Part shown: positions 16,320 to 24,842 of the stretch, piece by piece
Layout of the letters: every line of letters begins with the position of its first letter
Position numbering within the stretch: position 1 is the stretch's first letter
Origin: Cohnella cholangitidis
GTDB lineage: Bacteria > Bacillota > Bacilli > Paenibacillales > Paenibacillaceae
Direction of reading: 5' to 3'
Length of the DNA stretch: 64,000 nucleotides
Assembly: GCF_014107495.1 (NCBI RefSeq)
Contig: NZ_CP041969.1
Location: 2,043,001 to 2,107,000, forward strand
Made by a program: the position numbers and the translations under genes
Notes under the pieces: model-generated
Told to the model about the DNA's origin: nothing
The model's database searches: none
The model's input: the letters and a program-made list of their open reading frames with translations, nothing else

Positions 16320-17594
16320 CTATTTCCTGCCTTTAGACCAACGCAGCCCCCAGTTATAGGCGATATCGAGCTTTTGTTGATCGTCGAAAAACTGAACCAA
16401 CCGCTCGATGCTGAAGGTTTGATCGTTCACGTTCTTGATCATCGCAATTGCGCATAGCCCCTTGCTATTGTTGTACTCGTCCATTCTGACGACGATATCC
16501 GGTCCGCCGGATTGGGTAATGGTCACGACGCCGTCAGCTTGAGACCAGTTCGCCACCCCTTCGTAGATGAAGGCGAATATGACGATGCGTTCGATCTCGG
16601 CGACTTTGGCGCCATTGATCCTAAGATTCTCGCCGCCGGCCAGCGCGCCGGTACGATCATCCCCGTCCAACGAAATGTAAGGCGGACGGCTAAAGTCGCC
16701 GAAGGCATTGCCTAACGCCTGTACGCCGCCCTTGGACCCGTCCTTCAGTTCGAAGAGGCAACCCAGATCAAGGTCGATTCCGGAAGCGGCTTTAAATAAT
16801 CCGCCTCCCGATTTCTTGCGATTCCAGTTTAAGTTAACTAGAATTTCTCCCAGCGCCCCCGATTTCTTCTCGAGGTTAATGACGTCTCCCTTTTTGCGAA
16901 GCTCGATCTTGTCCAACCGAATCGTGGAAGGCGGAGTCGATGGAGGCTGGATCGGCGGTTGGACCGGCGGCGGGGAGGATAGGGACGGCGAGGCTTGTCC
17001 CCCCGCGCTCGGGGCGGAATCTTCACGAACGTCAACGCCGAAGCTTCCGCACAACGCGGACAATCCGCCGGAGTATCCCGATCCGATCGCGTTAAACTTC
17101 CATTCCCCGTTGTATCTATATAATTCTCCTACGACAATCGCCGTTTCGATAGGAAAGTTTTTTCCAAGTTCGTATCGAAGCAATTCGTTGCCGGTAGCTT
17201 CATCGATGACTCTGATATAGGCATCGTTCACTTGCGAGAAATTTTGTTTGCGGACATCTCCTTCGTAGATCGTTAAGGTAAACGATACCTTCTCGATTTC
17301 CTTCGGGATGCTCCCCAACTTGATGCTGACTTGTTCTTTGTCCGGTTGGTTACCGTAAGTTTTCCTGTTGCTTTCCCCGACGATTTCAATCGCTCCCGCA
17401 GCGCCTGAAGGATTCGAATAGAAAATCAAATCTTGATCCGATCTTACTTTACCGTTCGCTTGAAGCACGAACACCGAGAAATCCAAATCGACTCCAGAAG
17501 TAGAGTTCCACCCCATACCGACAATAACACGCGACAATGAAGGATTGCTTCTAGTAATATCTGCTTTCTGGCCTTTGACGATCGACAACGACAT
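16320..17594 (-). CDS. terA: TerD-TerA type two-domain tellurium resistance protein
   Basis: A 424-residue protein with two calcium-binding beta-sandwich domains. The N-terminal TerD domain (1-185) begins MSLSIVKGQKADIT and ends IGSGYSGGLSALCGSFGV. A Pro/Ser-rich linker (about 190-225) leads to a TerA-like domain (228-424) with SGIDLDLGCLFEL, SLDGDDRTG and QFFDDQQKLDIAYNWGLRW. In the TerD part the usual [12 protein letters not shown] calcium loop is degenerate (GESNRKTYGNQPDKEQ), so calcium binding there may be weak. GGAGGCTATATTAAG precedes the ATG. It is the last and longest of five tandem TerD-type genes. Confidence 0.9.
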   Translation of the reverse strand: MSLSIVKGQKADITRSNPSLSRVIVGMGWNSTSGVDLDFSVFVLQANGKVRSDQDLIFYSNPSGAAGAIEIVGESNRKTYGNQPDKEQVSIKLGSIPKEIEKVSFTLTIYEGDVRKQNFSQVNDAYIRVIDEATGNELLRYELGKNFPIETAIVVGELYRYNGEWKFNAIGSGYSGGLSALCGSFGVDVREDSAPSAGGQASPSLSSPPPVQPPIQPPSTPPSTIRLDKIELRKKGDVINLEKKSGALGEILVNLNWNRKKSGGGLFKAASGIDLDLGCLFELKDGSKGGVQALGNAFGDFSRPPYISLDGDDRTGALAGGENLRINGAKVAEIERIVIFAFIYEGVANWSQADGVVTITQSGGPDIVVRMDEYNNSKGLCAIAMIKNVNDQTFSIERLVQFFDDQQKLDIAYNWGLRWSKGRK

Positions 17595-17621
17595 CTTAAT
17601 ATAGCCTCCGTTTGGGTTTAC

Positions 17622-18203
17622 TTACTTGGCGTCAAGGCCATAATTGTGCGCCAGCGCCGATAACCCGCCGGCAAATCCCGATCCTACCGCCTGGAATTTC
17701 CAATCGCCGCCATGGCGATACAGCTCGCACACGACAACGGCCGTCTCCACCGAGAAGTCCTCGCCGAGATCGTAACGCAGAATTTCGCTGCCGGTTTGCT
17801 CGTCCACTAACCGAACAAAAGCATTGGATACTTGCCCGAAATTCTGGTTGCGCTGTTCCGCGTTGTGAATGGTCACCGTAATACCGATGCGATGAATGGC
17901 TTCGGGAATTTTGGTGAAATCGAGCTTGATTTGCTCATCGTCCCCGTCTCCTTGCCCATCCCGGTTATCTCCCGAATGAACGACCGCGCCGGTATAGACG
18001 GACAAGTTGTTGTAAAATACGAAATCCTCGATTCCGCCCGCCTTGCCGTTCTGATGGAGCAAAAAAGCGGACGCGTCCAAGTCGAATGCTTCGCCGCCCG
18101 TATATTTATTCGTATCCCAGCCAAGTCCGATAATCGCGCGCTTGAGCCCCGGGTTAGTTTTCGTAAGATCGATTCTTTGCCCTTTCGACAAACTGATCGT
18201 CAT
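17622..18203 (-). CDS. terD: TerD-family stress protein (copy 4 of the tandem set)
   Basis: A 193-residue single TerD domain. The start [19 protein letters not shown], the first acidic site [10 protein letters not shown], the calcium loop [14 protein letters not shown] and the end [16 protein letters not shown] are all intact. TerD proteins bind Ca2+ through these Asp clusters and are thought to form a membrane-proximal metal-sensing complex with TerC. ATAAGGAGGAATTGCC precedes the ATG. It lies 12 bases after the previous TerD stop, so the two are cotranscribed. Counterparts are B. subtilis YceC, YceD and YceE. Confidence 0.93.
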   Translation of the reverse strand: MTISLSKGQRIDLTKTNPGLKRAIIGLGWDTNKYTGGEAFDLDASAFLLHQNGKAGGIEDFVFYNNLSVYTGAVVHSGDNRDGQGDGDDEQIKLDFTKIPEAIHRIGITVTIHNAEQRNQNFGQVSNAFVRLVDEQTGSEILRYDLGEDFSVETAVVVCELYRHGGDWKFQAVGSGFAGGLSALAHNYGLDAK

Positions 18204-18215
18204 GGCAATTCCTCC

Positions 18216-18794
18216 TTATACTTGTACTCCGAAATCACGGCATAACCCCGCTAATCCGTCACGATAGCCGCTTCCGACGGCACTGAATTTCCATTCTCCG
18301 TTATGGCGATACAACTCCGCGACGACTACGGCCGTCTCGATCGAGAAATCTTCTCCCAGATCGTAACGGATAAGCTCCTCGTTCGTACCGTCCTTCACGA
18401 CGCGGGCGAACGCGTTAGCCACTTGTCCGAAGTTCTGGTTGCGTGCCGCGGCATCATGGATCGTGATGCAGAAAGCCACTTTCTCGATATTCGCGGGAAC
18501 TTGGCTCAGATCGATCGTCAAGGATTCGTCATCCCCCGCGCCCTCTCCGGTTTGATTGTCGCCGGACAGCTGAATAGCCCCGTTGGCGATGCTCTTGTTG
18601 TTGTAGAAAATAAAATCCGCATCCGAGTTCACTTTACCGGAAGCATTCAAACAAAAGGCCGACGCATCAAGGTCGAACGAGCTGCCGCCATCGTATTTGT
18701 TCGTATCCCAGCCTAAACCGACCTTAACTTTAACGAGACCCGGATTGGATTTGGTTAAATCTACTTTTTGGCCTTTGGACAAGTTTACCGCCAT
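18216..18794 (-). CDS. terD: TerD-family stress protein (copy 3)
   Basis: A 192-residue TerD domain with [31 protein letters not shown], the loop [14 protein letters not shown] and the typical end [16 protein letters not shown]. One Asp of the usual GEGDGDDE loop is Ala here, a small departure from its neighbours. AAAGGAGGAACTTTCC stands before the ATG. A compact terminator (18822-18849) lies just upstream between this gene and copy 2, so it is partly uncoupled from copies 1 and 2. Function in the family: calcium-binding component of the Ter stress complex. Confidence 0.93.
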   Translation of the reverse strand: MAVNLSKGQKVDLTKSNPGLVKVKVGLGWDTNKYDGGSSFDLDASAFCLNASGKVNSDADFIFYNNKSIANGAIQLSGDNQTGEGAGDDESLTIDLSQVPANIEKVAFCITIHDAAARNQNFGQVANAFARVVKDGTNEELIRYDLGEDFSIETAVVVAELYRHNGEWKFSAVGSGYRDGLAGLCRDFGVQV

Positions 18795-18821
18795 GGAAAG
18801 TTCCTCCTTTAATTAAAAAAA

Positions 18822-18849
18822 GGACCGCAATCCTACCGAAAAGCGGTCC
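18822..18849 (-). terminator. Internal terminator within the terD array
   Basis: GGACCGC and GCGGTCC form a 7-bp GC-rich stem with a 14-base loop, followed on the minus strand by seven T residues. It sits between two terD genes on the same strand and would lower expression of the distal ones. Confidence 0.7.
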
Positions 18850-18872
18850 CTCGAACAGGGTATAACGAACGA

Positions 18873-19448
18873 TTACATCAAACCGAAATCTTTGCACAAG
18901 CCGGCCAGGCCTTCTTTATATCCGCTGCCAACCGCGTTGAATTTCCATTCGCCGCTGTGACGGTACAGTTCCCCTACGACGACAGCCGTTTCGACGGAGA
19001 AATCTTCTCCCAGGTCGTAACGGATAAGCTCCGCGCCCGTATCTTCGTTAACGATACGTACGAATGCGTTCGTAACTTGTCCGAAATTTTGGCCTCTTTC
19101 CGCGGCTTCGTGGATCGTGATGCAGAAGGAGATTTTTTCGATTTCGGCAGGAATGGCCGCCAGGTTGACTTTGACTTGCTCATCGTCTCCGTCGCCTTCG
19201 CCCGTCAGGTTGTCGCCCGTATGAACGACGGAACCGCTTGGATTCTGGGTATTGTTGTAGAAAACGAAATCTTTTTCAGTAGGCGCTTTACCGCCCGCGT
19301 TAAGACAGAAGATGGAAGCGTCCAAATCGAAAGCTTTGCCTCCGTCGTACTTATTCGTATCCCATCCCAATCCGACCAGCACTTTCGTTAGTCCCGGGTT
19401 CGTTTTCGTCAAATCGATTTTTTGGCCTTTAGATAAGCTAATAGACAT
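18873..19448 (-). CDS. terD: TerD-family stress protein (copy 2)
   Basis: A 191-residue TerD domain, start [19 protein letters not shown], acidic site [11 protein letters not shown], full calcium loop [14 protein letters not shown], end [15 protein letters not shown]. All Asp residues of the two calcium sites appear present, making it the most canonical copy along with copy 4. AGAAGAGGTTACTCCT precedes the ATG. It lies 47 bases after copy 1 and is followed by an internal terminator. TerD proteins respond to tellurite, phage, bacteriocin or envelope stress in different hosts; which stress applies here is unknown. Confidence 0.93.
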   Translation of the reverse strand: MSISLSKGQKIDLTKTNPGLTKVLVGLGWDTNKYDGGKAFDLDASIFCLNAGGKAPTEKDFVFYNNTQNPSGSVVHTGDNLTGEGDGDDEQVKVNLAAIPAEIEKISFCITIHEAAERGQNFGQVTNAFVRIVNEDTGAELIRYDLGEDFSVETAVVVGELYRHSGEWKFNAVGSGYKEGLAGLCKDFGLM

Positions 19449-19495
19449 AGGAGTAACCTCTTCTCATGATTTTATTTGATGCTGCAGGGATTTCA

Positions 19496-20080
19496 TTATT
19501 GGTAAGAACGGGCAAGAAGATCAACGTGAGCAGCATCCGTTCCTTCGCCGATCGCGTTGAATTTCCATTCTCCGCTATAGCGGTAAATCTCTCCAACGAT
19601 AAGCGCCGTTTTGCCGGAGTAGTTATCCGTCAAATTAAAACGCACCAATTCCTGTTCGTTGGACTGATTAAGCACGCGAATGTACGCGGAGGAGATCATT
19701 CCGAAGTCCTGCTTGCGGTTCACGCAATCGTAAATATTAACAACCATAAGAATCTTGTGAATGTTGGCCGGTACGCGACCCAGATCGATGTGGATCTGCT
19801 CATCGTCTCCGTCGCCTTCTCCCGTGCGGTTATCGCCGGAGTGAACGACCGAGCCGTCAGGGCTCTTCAAGTTGTGGAAGCATACAAGGTTTTTCCCTTG
19901 AAGCTTGCCGTTCTCGTCCAGTAGGAGGGCGGAAGCATCGCAGTCAATGTCTACTTTCTTGGAGCCGAAGAAGCTCTTCTTCTCCACGGGGTTCCATCCG
20001 AGACCTACGATTAGCTTGCTAAGTCCGGCGTTACCCTTCGTTAAATCGACTTTCTGTCCTTTTACTAGAGAAATCGTCAT
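19496..20080 (-). CDS. terD: TerD-family stress protein (copy 1, promoter-proximal)
   Basis: A 194-residue TerD domain. Compared with its neighbours it has a Lys/Phe-rich insert after the first strand (NPVEKKSFFGSKKVDIDCD) so the first acidic site reads VDIDCDASALLLD, while the loop [14 protein letters not shown] is complete. The ATG at 20080 follows AAGGGAG; the longer reading frame from a TTG at 20110 would bury that site. It is the first gene after an ECF-type promoter at 20168-20193, so it heads the whole Ter unit. Confidence 0.92.
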   Translation of the reverse strand: MTISLVKGQKVDLTKGNAGLSKLIVGLGWNPVEKKSFFGSKKVDIDCDASALLLDENGKLQGKNLVCFHNLKSPDGSVVHSGDNRTGEGDGDDEQIHIDLGRVPANIHKILMVVNIYDCVNRKQDFGMISSAYIRVLNQSNEQELVRFNLTDNYSGKTALIVGEIYRYSGEWKFNAIGEGTDAAHVDLLARSYQ

Positions 20081-20167
20081 TTCAATGGGGTCTCCCTTCG
20101 ACTGTTTCAATCTTATGCGGCTGCGTCATGGATTCTATGAATCTATCATCCATTGACTAACCTATTT

Positions 20168-20193
20168 TACGACCAAGCGACAAAAAGGTTTCA
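20168..20193 (-). promoter_or_regulatory. ECF sigma-type promoter of the Ter locus
   Basis: On the minus strand TGAAAC (20188-20193), 16 bases, CGTA (20168-20171). This equals the Bacillus sigma-W consensus TGAAAC-N16-CGTA exactly. It lies about 90 bases before the first terD start. In B. subtilis the related yceCDEFGH operon is known to be controlled by ECF factors, so the site fits both sequence and precedent. Confidence 0.75.
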
Positions 20194-20238
20194 ACGACTT
20201 TTCAAATCATTTTCTGAAAAAACACCAAACAATTAAAT

Positions 20239-20364
20239 TATAATCCAAATGCCACCATCCCATCAATATTTGGGAATCGCAAAGCTGCTGTAACCTTCCA
20301 GGTTCGACTTGCGTCAGTACACTTATCGAATTTGCGTAACAAACATCAAGGAGAGTGCACAGCT
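20239..20364 (+). promoter_or_regulatory. -10 box and structured leader of the first DUF4358 gene
   Basis: TATAAT at 20239-20244 has no good -35 partner. The leader after it can fold: TCCCA/TGGGA near 20257-20276, then CGCAA and TTGCG enclosing AACCT-TCC-AGGTT (about 20278-20318). The block CGTCAGTACACTT also recurs, as CGTCAGTAGACTT, before the second DUF4358 gene. No known riboswitch class was matched. Confidence 0.4.
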
Positions 20365-20853
20365 ATGAAAAAAACATCCATCTTCCTTCTTTTAACCGTC
20401 GTGCTAAGCCTAGTCCTTAGTGCTTGTTCTAGCAACAACAAGGAAGCCGCAATCGACCCCAAGGTACCTGCCAAGGAAATGGCCGACCAACTGTTGGCTC
20501 GATTCGAACAACCGATGCTCATGGAATTGGAAACAGCCATGGTGCAGCAGCTCTATCGCTTGGATCCCGCGTTACTAGAAGATTATTCGATTAGAACGCC
20601 GCTCATGAACGTGAAGACGAATGAACTGACGATCTTGAAAGTTAAAGAAGCCAAAGACGTAGCTGTCGTCGAAGCAGCGGTTAAGCAACGCGCCGGCGAC
20701 GTACAGAAGCAATTCGAGTCTTATCTTCCCGACCAGTACGAACTGTCCAAGAACTATAAGCTCGTCATCAAAGGCAACTACATCCTGTTCGTCATTTCCG
20801 AGAATGCCGACGAGCTCGTTAAATCCTTCGAAGGCTTCTTCGGGCAAAAATAA
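20365..20853 (+). CDS. DUF4358-domain lipoprotein, short form
   Basis: A 162-residue lipoprotein. A signal peptide (MKKTSIFLLLTVVLSLVLSA) ends in a lipobox with Cys near residue 22, so it is anchored outside the cytoplasmic membrane. The rest is one DUF4358 domain (about 35-162: KEMADQLLARFEQP, YSIRTPLMNVKTNELTILKV, KQFESYLPDQYELSKNYKL). The domain has no proven function. It stands 6 bases before the MBOAT gene, so the lipoprotein probably assists the acylation machinery. ATG 20365 follows AAGGAGAGTGCACAGCT; the longer frame from 20332 has no ribosome site. Confidence 0.88.
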   Translation: MKKTSIFLLLTVVLSLVLSACSSNNKEAAIDPKVPAKEMADQLLARFEQPMLMELETAMVQQLYRLDPALLEDYSIRTPLMNVKTNELTILKVKEAKDVAVVEAAVKQRAGDVQKQFESYLPDQYELSKNYKLVIKGNYILFVISENADELVKSFEGFFGQK

Positions 20854-20859
20854 ACGGAC

Positions 20860-22254
20860 ATGGTATTCAGCAGCCTGATTTTCCTATTCGTCTTTCTGCC
20901 CGTCGCCCTTCTACTGTATTACTGCTCGCCGTGGAGAATCAAGAATCTCGTTCTGTTCTTAACGAGCCTTTTGTTTTACGCATGGGGAGAGCCTGTCTAC
21001 ATCGTTATTATGCTCATTTCCACCGTTACGGATTACGGCTTCGGGTTGCTGCTTAGCAACTCGCGGCTGAAGCCGATTCAGCGCAAAGGGGTCGTCGTTT
21101 GCTCCATTATCGTCAATCTCGCGCTTCTGTCGTACTTCAAATACGCCGATTTTCTCATTCAAAACGTGAACGGTCTTTTGGGAACCGATATCCCGCTTAC
21201 CGAGCTGGCTCTTCCGATCGGGATCTCCTTCTACACGTTCCAATCCATGTCCTACATCGTGGATATCTATAGAGGAACGGCCAAGGCGCAACGCAATTGG
21301 ATCGACTTCGCCACGTTCGTCGCCTTGTTCCCGCAATTGGTCGCGGGTCCGATCGTGCATTACAAAACGGTTTCGGAGCAGCTCCGCAAACGCACGGTCA
21401 ATACCGAGATGTTCGCGGAAGGCGTTCGGCGGTTCATCGTCGGGCTAGCCAAAAAGGTGTTGCTCGCCAACAATATCGGTCTGCTCTGGCACTCGATATC
21501 GGAAATGGATTCCGGTTCGCTGCCGGTGTTAACGGCTTGGTTAGGCATCATCGCGTTCGCGTTCCAAATTTATTTCGATTTCAGCGGATACTCCGACATG
21601 GCTATCGGACTAGGCCTGATGTTCGGATTCCGATTCAACGAAAATTTCGATAAACCCTATACCGCTCAGAGCATCACCGACTTCTGGCGAAGGTGGCACA
21701 TTTCGCTTAGCGGCTGGTTCAGAGATTACGTCTACATCCCGCTTGGAGGCAATCGTCAAGGGTTAGGCAAGCAATTGCGCAATATCCTTATCGTTTGGTT
21801 GCTTACCGGGATCTGGCATGGAGCGAGCTGGAACTTCCTGCTATGGGGCTTGTATTTCGGCGCGATCCTGATTTTCGAAAAATGGTGGGTACTCAAGCTG
21901 CTCGACCGTGCGCCTCGTTGGATACGCCACGCCTATGCCATCTTCCTCATTCTTGTCGGCTGGGTATTGTTTGCCTTCGACGAGCTCCCGATGGTCGGCG
22001 GTTACTTGCAGGCTATGAGCGGTCTGGCCGGCCAACCGTTGTGGGATAACCATACGCTGTATTTCGCTTACACGAACGCGATATTGCTTGTCGTACTGGT
22101 CGTAGCATCTATGCCTAAGAGGAAGCTCTTCGCGGTTCACCCTAACGGCCAAGGAGCAATCCTGAACGTTGCCTGGTGCGGGCTGTTGTTTTTCCTATCC
22201 GTCTCCTATCTGGTCGACGCGACTTTTAACCCATTCTTATATTTCCGTTTCTGA
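20860..22254 (+). CDS. MBOAT-family membrane O-acyltransferase (AlgI-like)
   Basis: A 464-residue protein with some ten membrane helices. The MBOAT hallmark is clear: RRWHISLSGWFRDYVYIPLGGN near residues 285-300, then LLTGIWHGASWNFLLWG near 315 with the catalytic His. AlgI/PatA/DltB-type proteins carry acetyl groups across the membrane to an outside acceptor, usually a polysaccharide. The next gene encodes a DHHW/AlgX-like transferase that commonly completes the reaction. The acceptor here is unknown; exopolysaccharide or a wall polymer are the likely options. Confidence 0.92.
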   Translation: MVFSSLIFLFVFLPVALLLYYCSPWRIKNLVLFLTSLLFYAWGEPVYIVIMLISTVTDYGFGLLLSNSRLKPIQRKGVVVCSIIVNLALLSYFKYADFLIQNVNGLLGTDIPLTELALPIGISFYTFQSMSYIVDIYRGTAKAQRNWIDFATFVALFPQLVAGPIVHYKTVSEQLRKRTVNTEMFAEGVRRFIVGLAKKVLLANNIGLLWHSISEMDSGSLPVLTAWLGIIAFAFQIYFDFSGYSDMAIGLGLMFGFRFNENFDKPYTAQSITDFWRRWHISLSGWFRDYVYIPLGGNRQGLGKQLRNILIVWLLTGIWHGASWNFLLWGLYFGAILIFEKWWVLKLLDRAPRWIRHAYAIFLILVGWVLFAFDELPMVGGYLQAMSGLAGQPLWDNHTLYFAYTNAILLVVLVVASMPKRKLFAVHPNGQGAILNVAWCGLLFFLSVSYLVDATFNPFLYFRF

Positions 22255-22280
22255 CGAGCAATAAAAGGAGTACACCCGTA

Positions 22281-23426
22281 ATGAACAATCGGAAGGCAGA
22301 CCGCATATTGGTTTGGGGATTCGTCGCCGCGCTGTTTCTGATTCCGCTGACCTTCTTCCTCATGCCGATCAGCCGGTTCTCCGAGTTGGAGAATCGTACT
22401 TTGCAAGACGCCCCTAAATTAACTTGGGACAACGTAATCTCCAAAAAATTCGCCGACGAAGCCGAGAGCTTCGTAACCGATCATTTCCCTTATCGCGGCG
22501 ACTGGGTATGGATTAAATCCACGGTCGAGCAATTGCGCCTGCAACAAGAAAATAACGGAATATTCAAAGGCAAAGACGGTTACTTGTTCGAGAAGTTCGC
22601 GAAACCCGATTACGAGAAAGTTCGGCGGTACACGGAAGCCGTCAAGCAATTCGCGGCCAACCACCCGGACGTCGACATGACTTTCCTGCTGGCGCCGACA
22701 TCGATCGGCATGTACCCGGATCGTTTGCCGTGGAAAGCTCCGTTCTATTCCGAAGCAAAGGTAAACGGCGTAATCGCCGATCAACTCAAAGATAGCGTAA
22801 CTTTCATGGACGGGTTCGACTTCCTGCGTCCGCATGCGTCCGAGTCCATTTACTACCGGACGGATCATCACTGGACCACGCTCGGCGCTTATTATGCTTA
22901 TGCGGCTTACGCCAAGCGAATGGGCTGGACTCCGCTCGGCGAGAAAGACTTCCGGATTCAAACCGTGAGCGATTCGTTCCTTGGAAGCTTCCATACCCGC
23001 AGCCAATTCAGCGGATTGAAGCCCGATCCGGTTCAAGCTTTCGTACCGAACAATCCCGTTCATTCGGAGATGTATATAGCGGATACCGATAAGACGGCTG
23101 CCACTCTATATGACGATAGCTTTCTGCGGAAGAAAGATCAGTATTCTTACTTCATGGGCGGAGTCCATGCTCTTACGACGATCAAGAACGATCTTGATCC
23201 GCAAGCCGTAGACCTGGACAAACTTCTCGTCCTTAAGGATTCCTACGCCCATAGCTTTATTCCGTTCCTCGCTCCGCACGCGGCGGAAATCCATGTCATC
23301 GACGTCCGTTATTATAACGGCAACATCGGCGATTACATGAGCGAGAACGGAATCGAAGACGTATTGTTGCTCTTTAATACGGCTACGTTCGTCGAGAACG
23401 GCGAAATCCTGAAAATCGACAATTAA
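22281..23426 (+). CDS. DHHW-family (AlgX/AlgJ-like) O-acetyltransferase
   Basis: A 381-residue protein with one N-terminal membrane anchor (about 8-28) and an outside SGNH-type domain. The DHHW signature is read as YRTDHHWTTLGAYYAY near residue 192, and LLVLKDSYAHSFIPFLAPHAAEIHVIDVRYY near 315 carries the serine-containing block. These proteins take the acetyl group delivered by the MBOAT partner and put it on a glycan. AAAAGGAGTACACCCGTA precedes the ATG. The gene is 26 bases after the MBOAT gene and is followed by a second DUF4358 lipoprotein. Confidence 0.9.
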   Translation: MNNRKADRILVWGFVAALFLIPLTFFLMPISRFSELENRTLQDAPKLTWDNVISKKFADEAESFVTDHFPYRGDWVWIKSTVEQLRLQQENNGIFKGKDGYLFEKFAKPDYEKVRRYTEAVKQFAANHPDVDMTFLLAPTSIGMYPDRLPWKAPFYSEAKVNGVIADQLKDSVTFMDGFDFLRPHASESIYYRTDHHWTTLGAYYAYAAYAKRMGWTPLGEKDFRIQTVSDSFLGSFHTRSQFSGLKPDPVQAFVPNNPVHSEMYIADTDKTAATLYDDSFLRKKDQYSYFMGGVHALTTIKNDLDPQAVDLDKLLVLKDSYAHSFIPFLAPHAAEIHVIDVRYYNGNIGDYMSENGIEDVLLLFNTATFVENGEILKIDN

Positions 23427-23525
23427 TCGTTCCGGTCGTTCCCACGGCTGCAACATTACGCGGACAAGCTCCGTCAGTAGACTTGTAATCGCAACAGACG
23501 ATCAGACATCAAGGAGAATACGAAC

Positions 23526-24302
23526 ATGAAAAAAAGCGCCATTGCCTTTCTGTTAGTGACTACGTTATTAGGCGGTCTGCTGAGCGCATGCGGTAGCAAT
23601 TCGAATAACAACGCCAACGCTCCTACTTCGACGAGCGAGGCGTCCCCAAGCAGTGAAGCTAACTCGAGCCCGGAAGCGAGCCCAAGCGAGGAAGCAAGCA
23701 CCAGTCCCGAGGCAAGCGCCAGCCCGGAAGCGAGTCCGGGCGCGGAACCTAGCCCTAGCGAAGAAGCAAGCCCAAGCAAATCCCCGGAACCGAGCAAAGA
23801 GCCTGCGCCTAGCAAAAAACCGTCGACGCCTAGCAAAACTCCGGAACCGAGCAAGAAGCCTGAACCAAGCAAGAAGCCTACTCCTCCGAAGGAGCCTGAA
23901 GCAGGCAAAGAACCGACTGCGAAGGACATCGTCGATGAGATGTTGAAGCAGGTCGAGCAACCGAAGCTTATGGATATGGGAGAAGACCAAGTCGAGGAAT
24001 CCTACGGAATCGATATGAAGCTGCTGGCGGATTATACGGTCAGAATGCCGCTGATGAATGTCAAAACGAACGAAATTGCCGTATTCAAAGTTAAGAACGC
24101 AAAAGATATCGACGCCGTGAAAAAAGGAATCGAGAAACGCGCGGAGGCTGTCCAGAAGCAATTCGAAACCTACCTGCAAGACCAATATGAGCTCGCGAAA
24201 AACTACAAAATCGTTACGAATGGCAATTACGTGCTGTTTCTAATTTCCGAAAGCGCCGATGAATTGGAGAAAGTCTTTAACGCTACCTTCGACAAGAAGT
24301 AA
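23526..24302 (+). CDS. DUF4358-domain lipoprotein with long low-complexity spacer
   Basis: A 258-residue paralogue of the lipoprotein at 20365. A lipobox signal (LLGGLLSAC) is followed by a Ser/Pro-rich spacer of some 100 residues, acidic in its first half (SPEAS and SEEA units) and basic in the second (PSKKPEPSKKP units). The DUF4358 domain occupies about 135-258. The spacer could carry the domain across the cell wall. ATCAAGGAGAATACGAAC stands before the ATG, as in the paralogue. The codon-level repetition suggests expansion by slippage. Confidence 0.88.
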   Translation: MKKSAIAFLLVTTLLGGLLSACGSNSNNNANAPTSTSEASPSSEANSSPEASPSEEASTSPEASASPEASPGAEPSPSEEASPSKSPEPSKEPAPSKKPSTPSKTPEPSKKPEPSKKPTPPKEPEAGKEPTAKDIVDEMLKQVEQPKLMDMGEDQVEESYGIDMKLLADYTVRMPLMNVKTNEIAVFKVKNAKDIDAVKKGIEKRAEAVQKQFETYLQDQYELAKNYKIVTNGNYVLFLISESADELEKVFNATFDKK

Positions 24303-24324
24303 GTAAACCATATAAAACAGCGAA

Positions 24325-24353
24325 AAAGCGGGATCCGGTTAGGATCCCGCTTT
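24325..24353. terminator. Bidirectional terminator, lipoprotein / NlpC genes
   Basis: AAAGCGGGATCC and GGATCCCGCTTT form a perfect 12-bp stem with a GGTTA loop and A/T tracts on both sides. It serves the convergent DUF4358 and NlpC/P60 genes. Confidence 0.85.
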
Positions 24354-24365
24354 TGATTTACGATC

Positions 24366-24842
24366 TTAGAGCACTCTGCGCGCGGTTACGTAGCTTTTCG
24401 TCCAATAGTTCGAATTCATGTTCGATACGGTAACGCCCTGGCTGCTGCTCGCGTGAAGGATTTTGCCGCTGCCCGCGTAGATCGCCACGTGGCTGATTCC
24501 GCCTCCGCCGGTTCTGAAGAATACGAGGTCTCCCATGCTTAAATCTCCTTTCTCGACCTTAGTTCCCGAATAAGCTTGAGAAACCGAAGTTCGAGGCAAG
24601 TTCACTCCGAATTGTTTGAATATATATTGTACATACGACGAGCAGTCGAAAGCATATGTAATTCCCGCTGCCGCTCCGTATTGATAAGGCGTTCCCAGAT
24701 GTTCTTTGCCATATGCGATAAGTTCCAGCGATTCCGGCGTGGCCGCGCTCGCTTGCGTAGACGAAGCGATCATCGATCCGAATAATCCCGTTACGACCAA
24801 GCTGCAAGCCAATAATACTTTTATCGTTAATTTCTTGCTCAT
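24366..24842 (-). CDS. NlpC/P60 (C40) peptidoglycan endopeptidase, secreted
   Basis: A 158-residue secreted enzyme with a signal peptide of about 34 residues ending near ASSTQASAA. The NlpC/P60 fold has its Cys nucleophile in the block AFDCSSYVQYIFKQFG, the His in GISHVAIYAG and the third polar residue in KILHASSSQG. Such enzymes cut the D-Glu-to-diamino-acid bond of stem peptides. It has no SH3 or LysM domain, so it is the minimal catalytic form. ATG 24842 follows GGGAGGAAAACGAA; the longer frame from 24908 would destroy the signal peptide. Confidence 0.9.
   Translation of the reverse strand: MSKKLTIKVLLACSLVVTGLFGSMIASSTQASAATPESLELIAYGKEHLGTPYQYGAAAGITYAFDCSSYVQYIFKQFGVNLPRTSVSQAYSGTKVEKGDLSMGDLVFFRTGGGGISHVAIYAGSGKILHASSSQGVTVSNMNSNYWTKSYVTARRVL

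Noticed and set aside
20250..20364. c-di-GMP (GEMM) or other known riboswitch before the DUF4358 gene
   Set aside because: The leader can form hairpins, but the conserved core bases of GEMM-I, GEMM-II or ydaO classes were not found in order.
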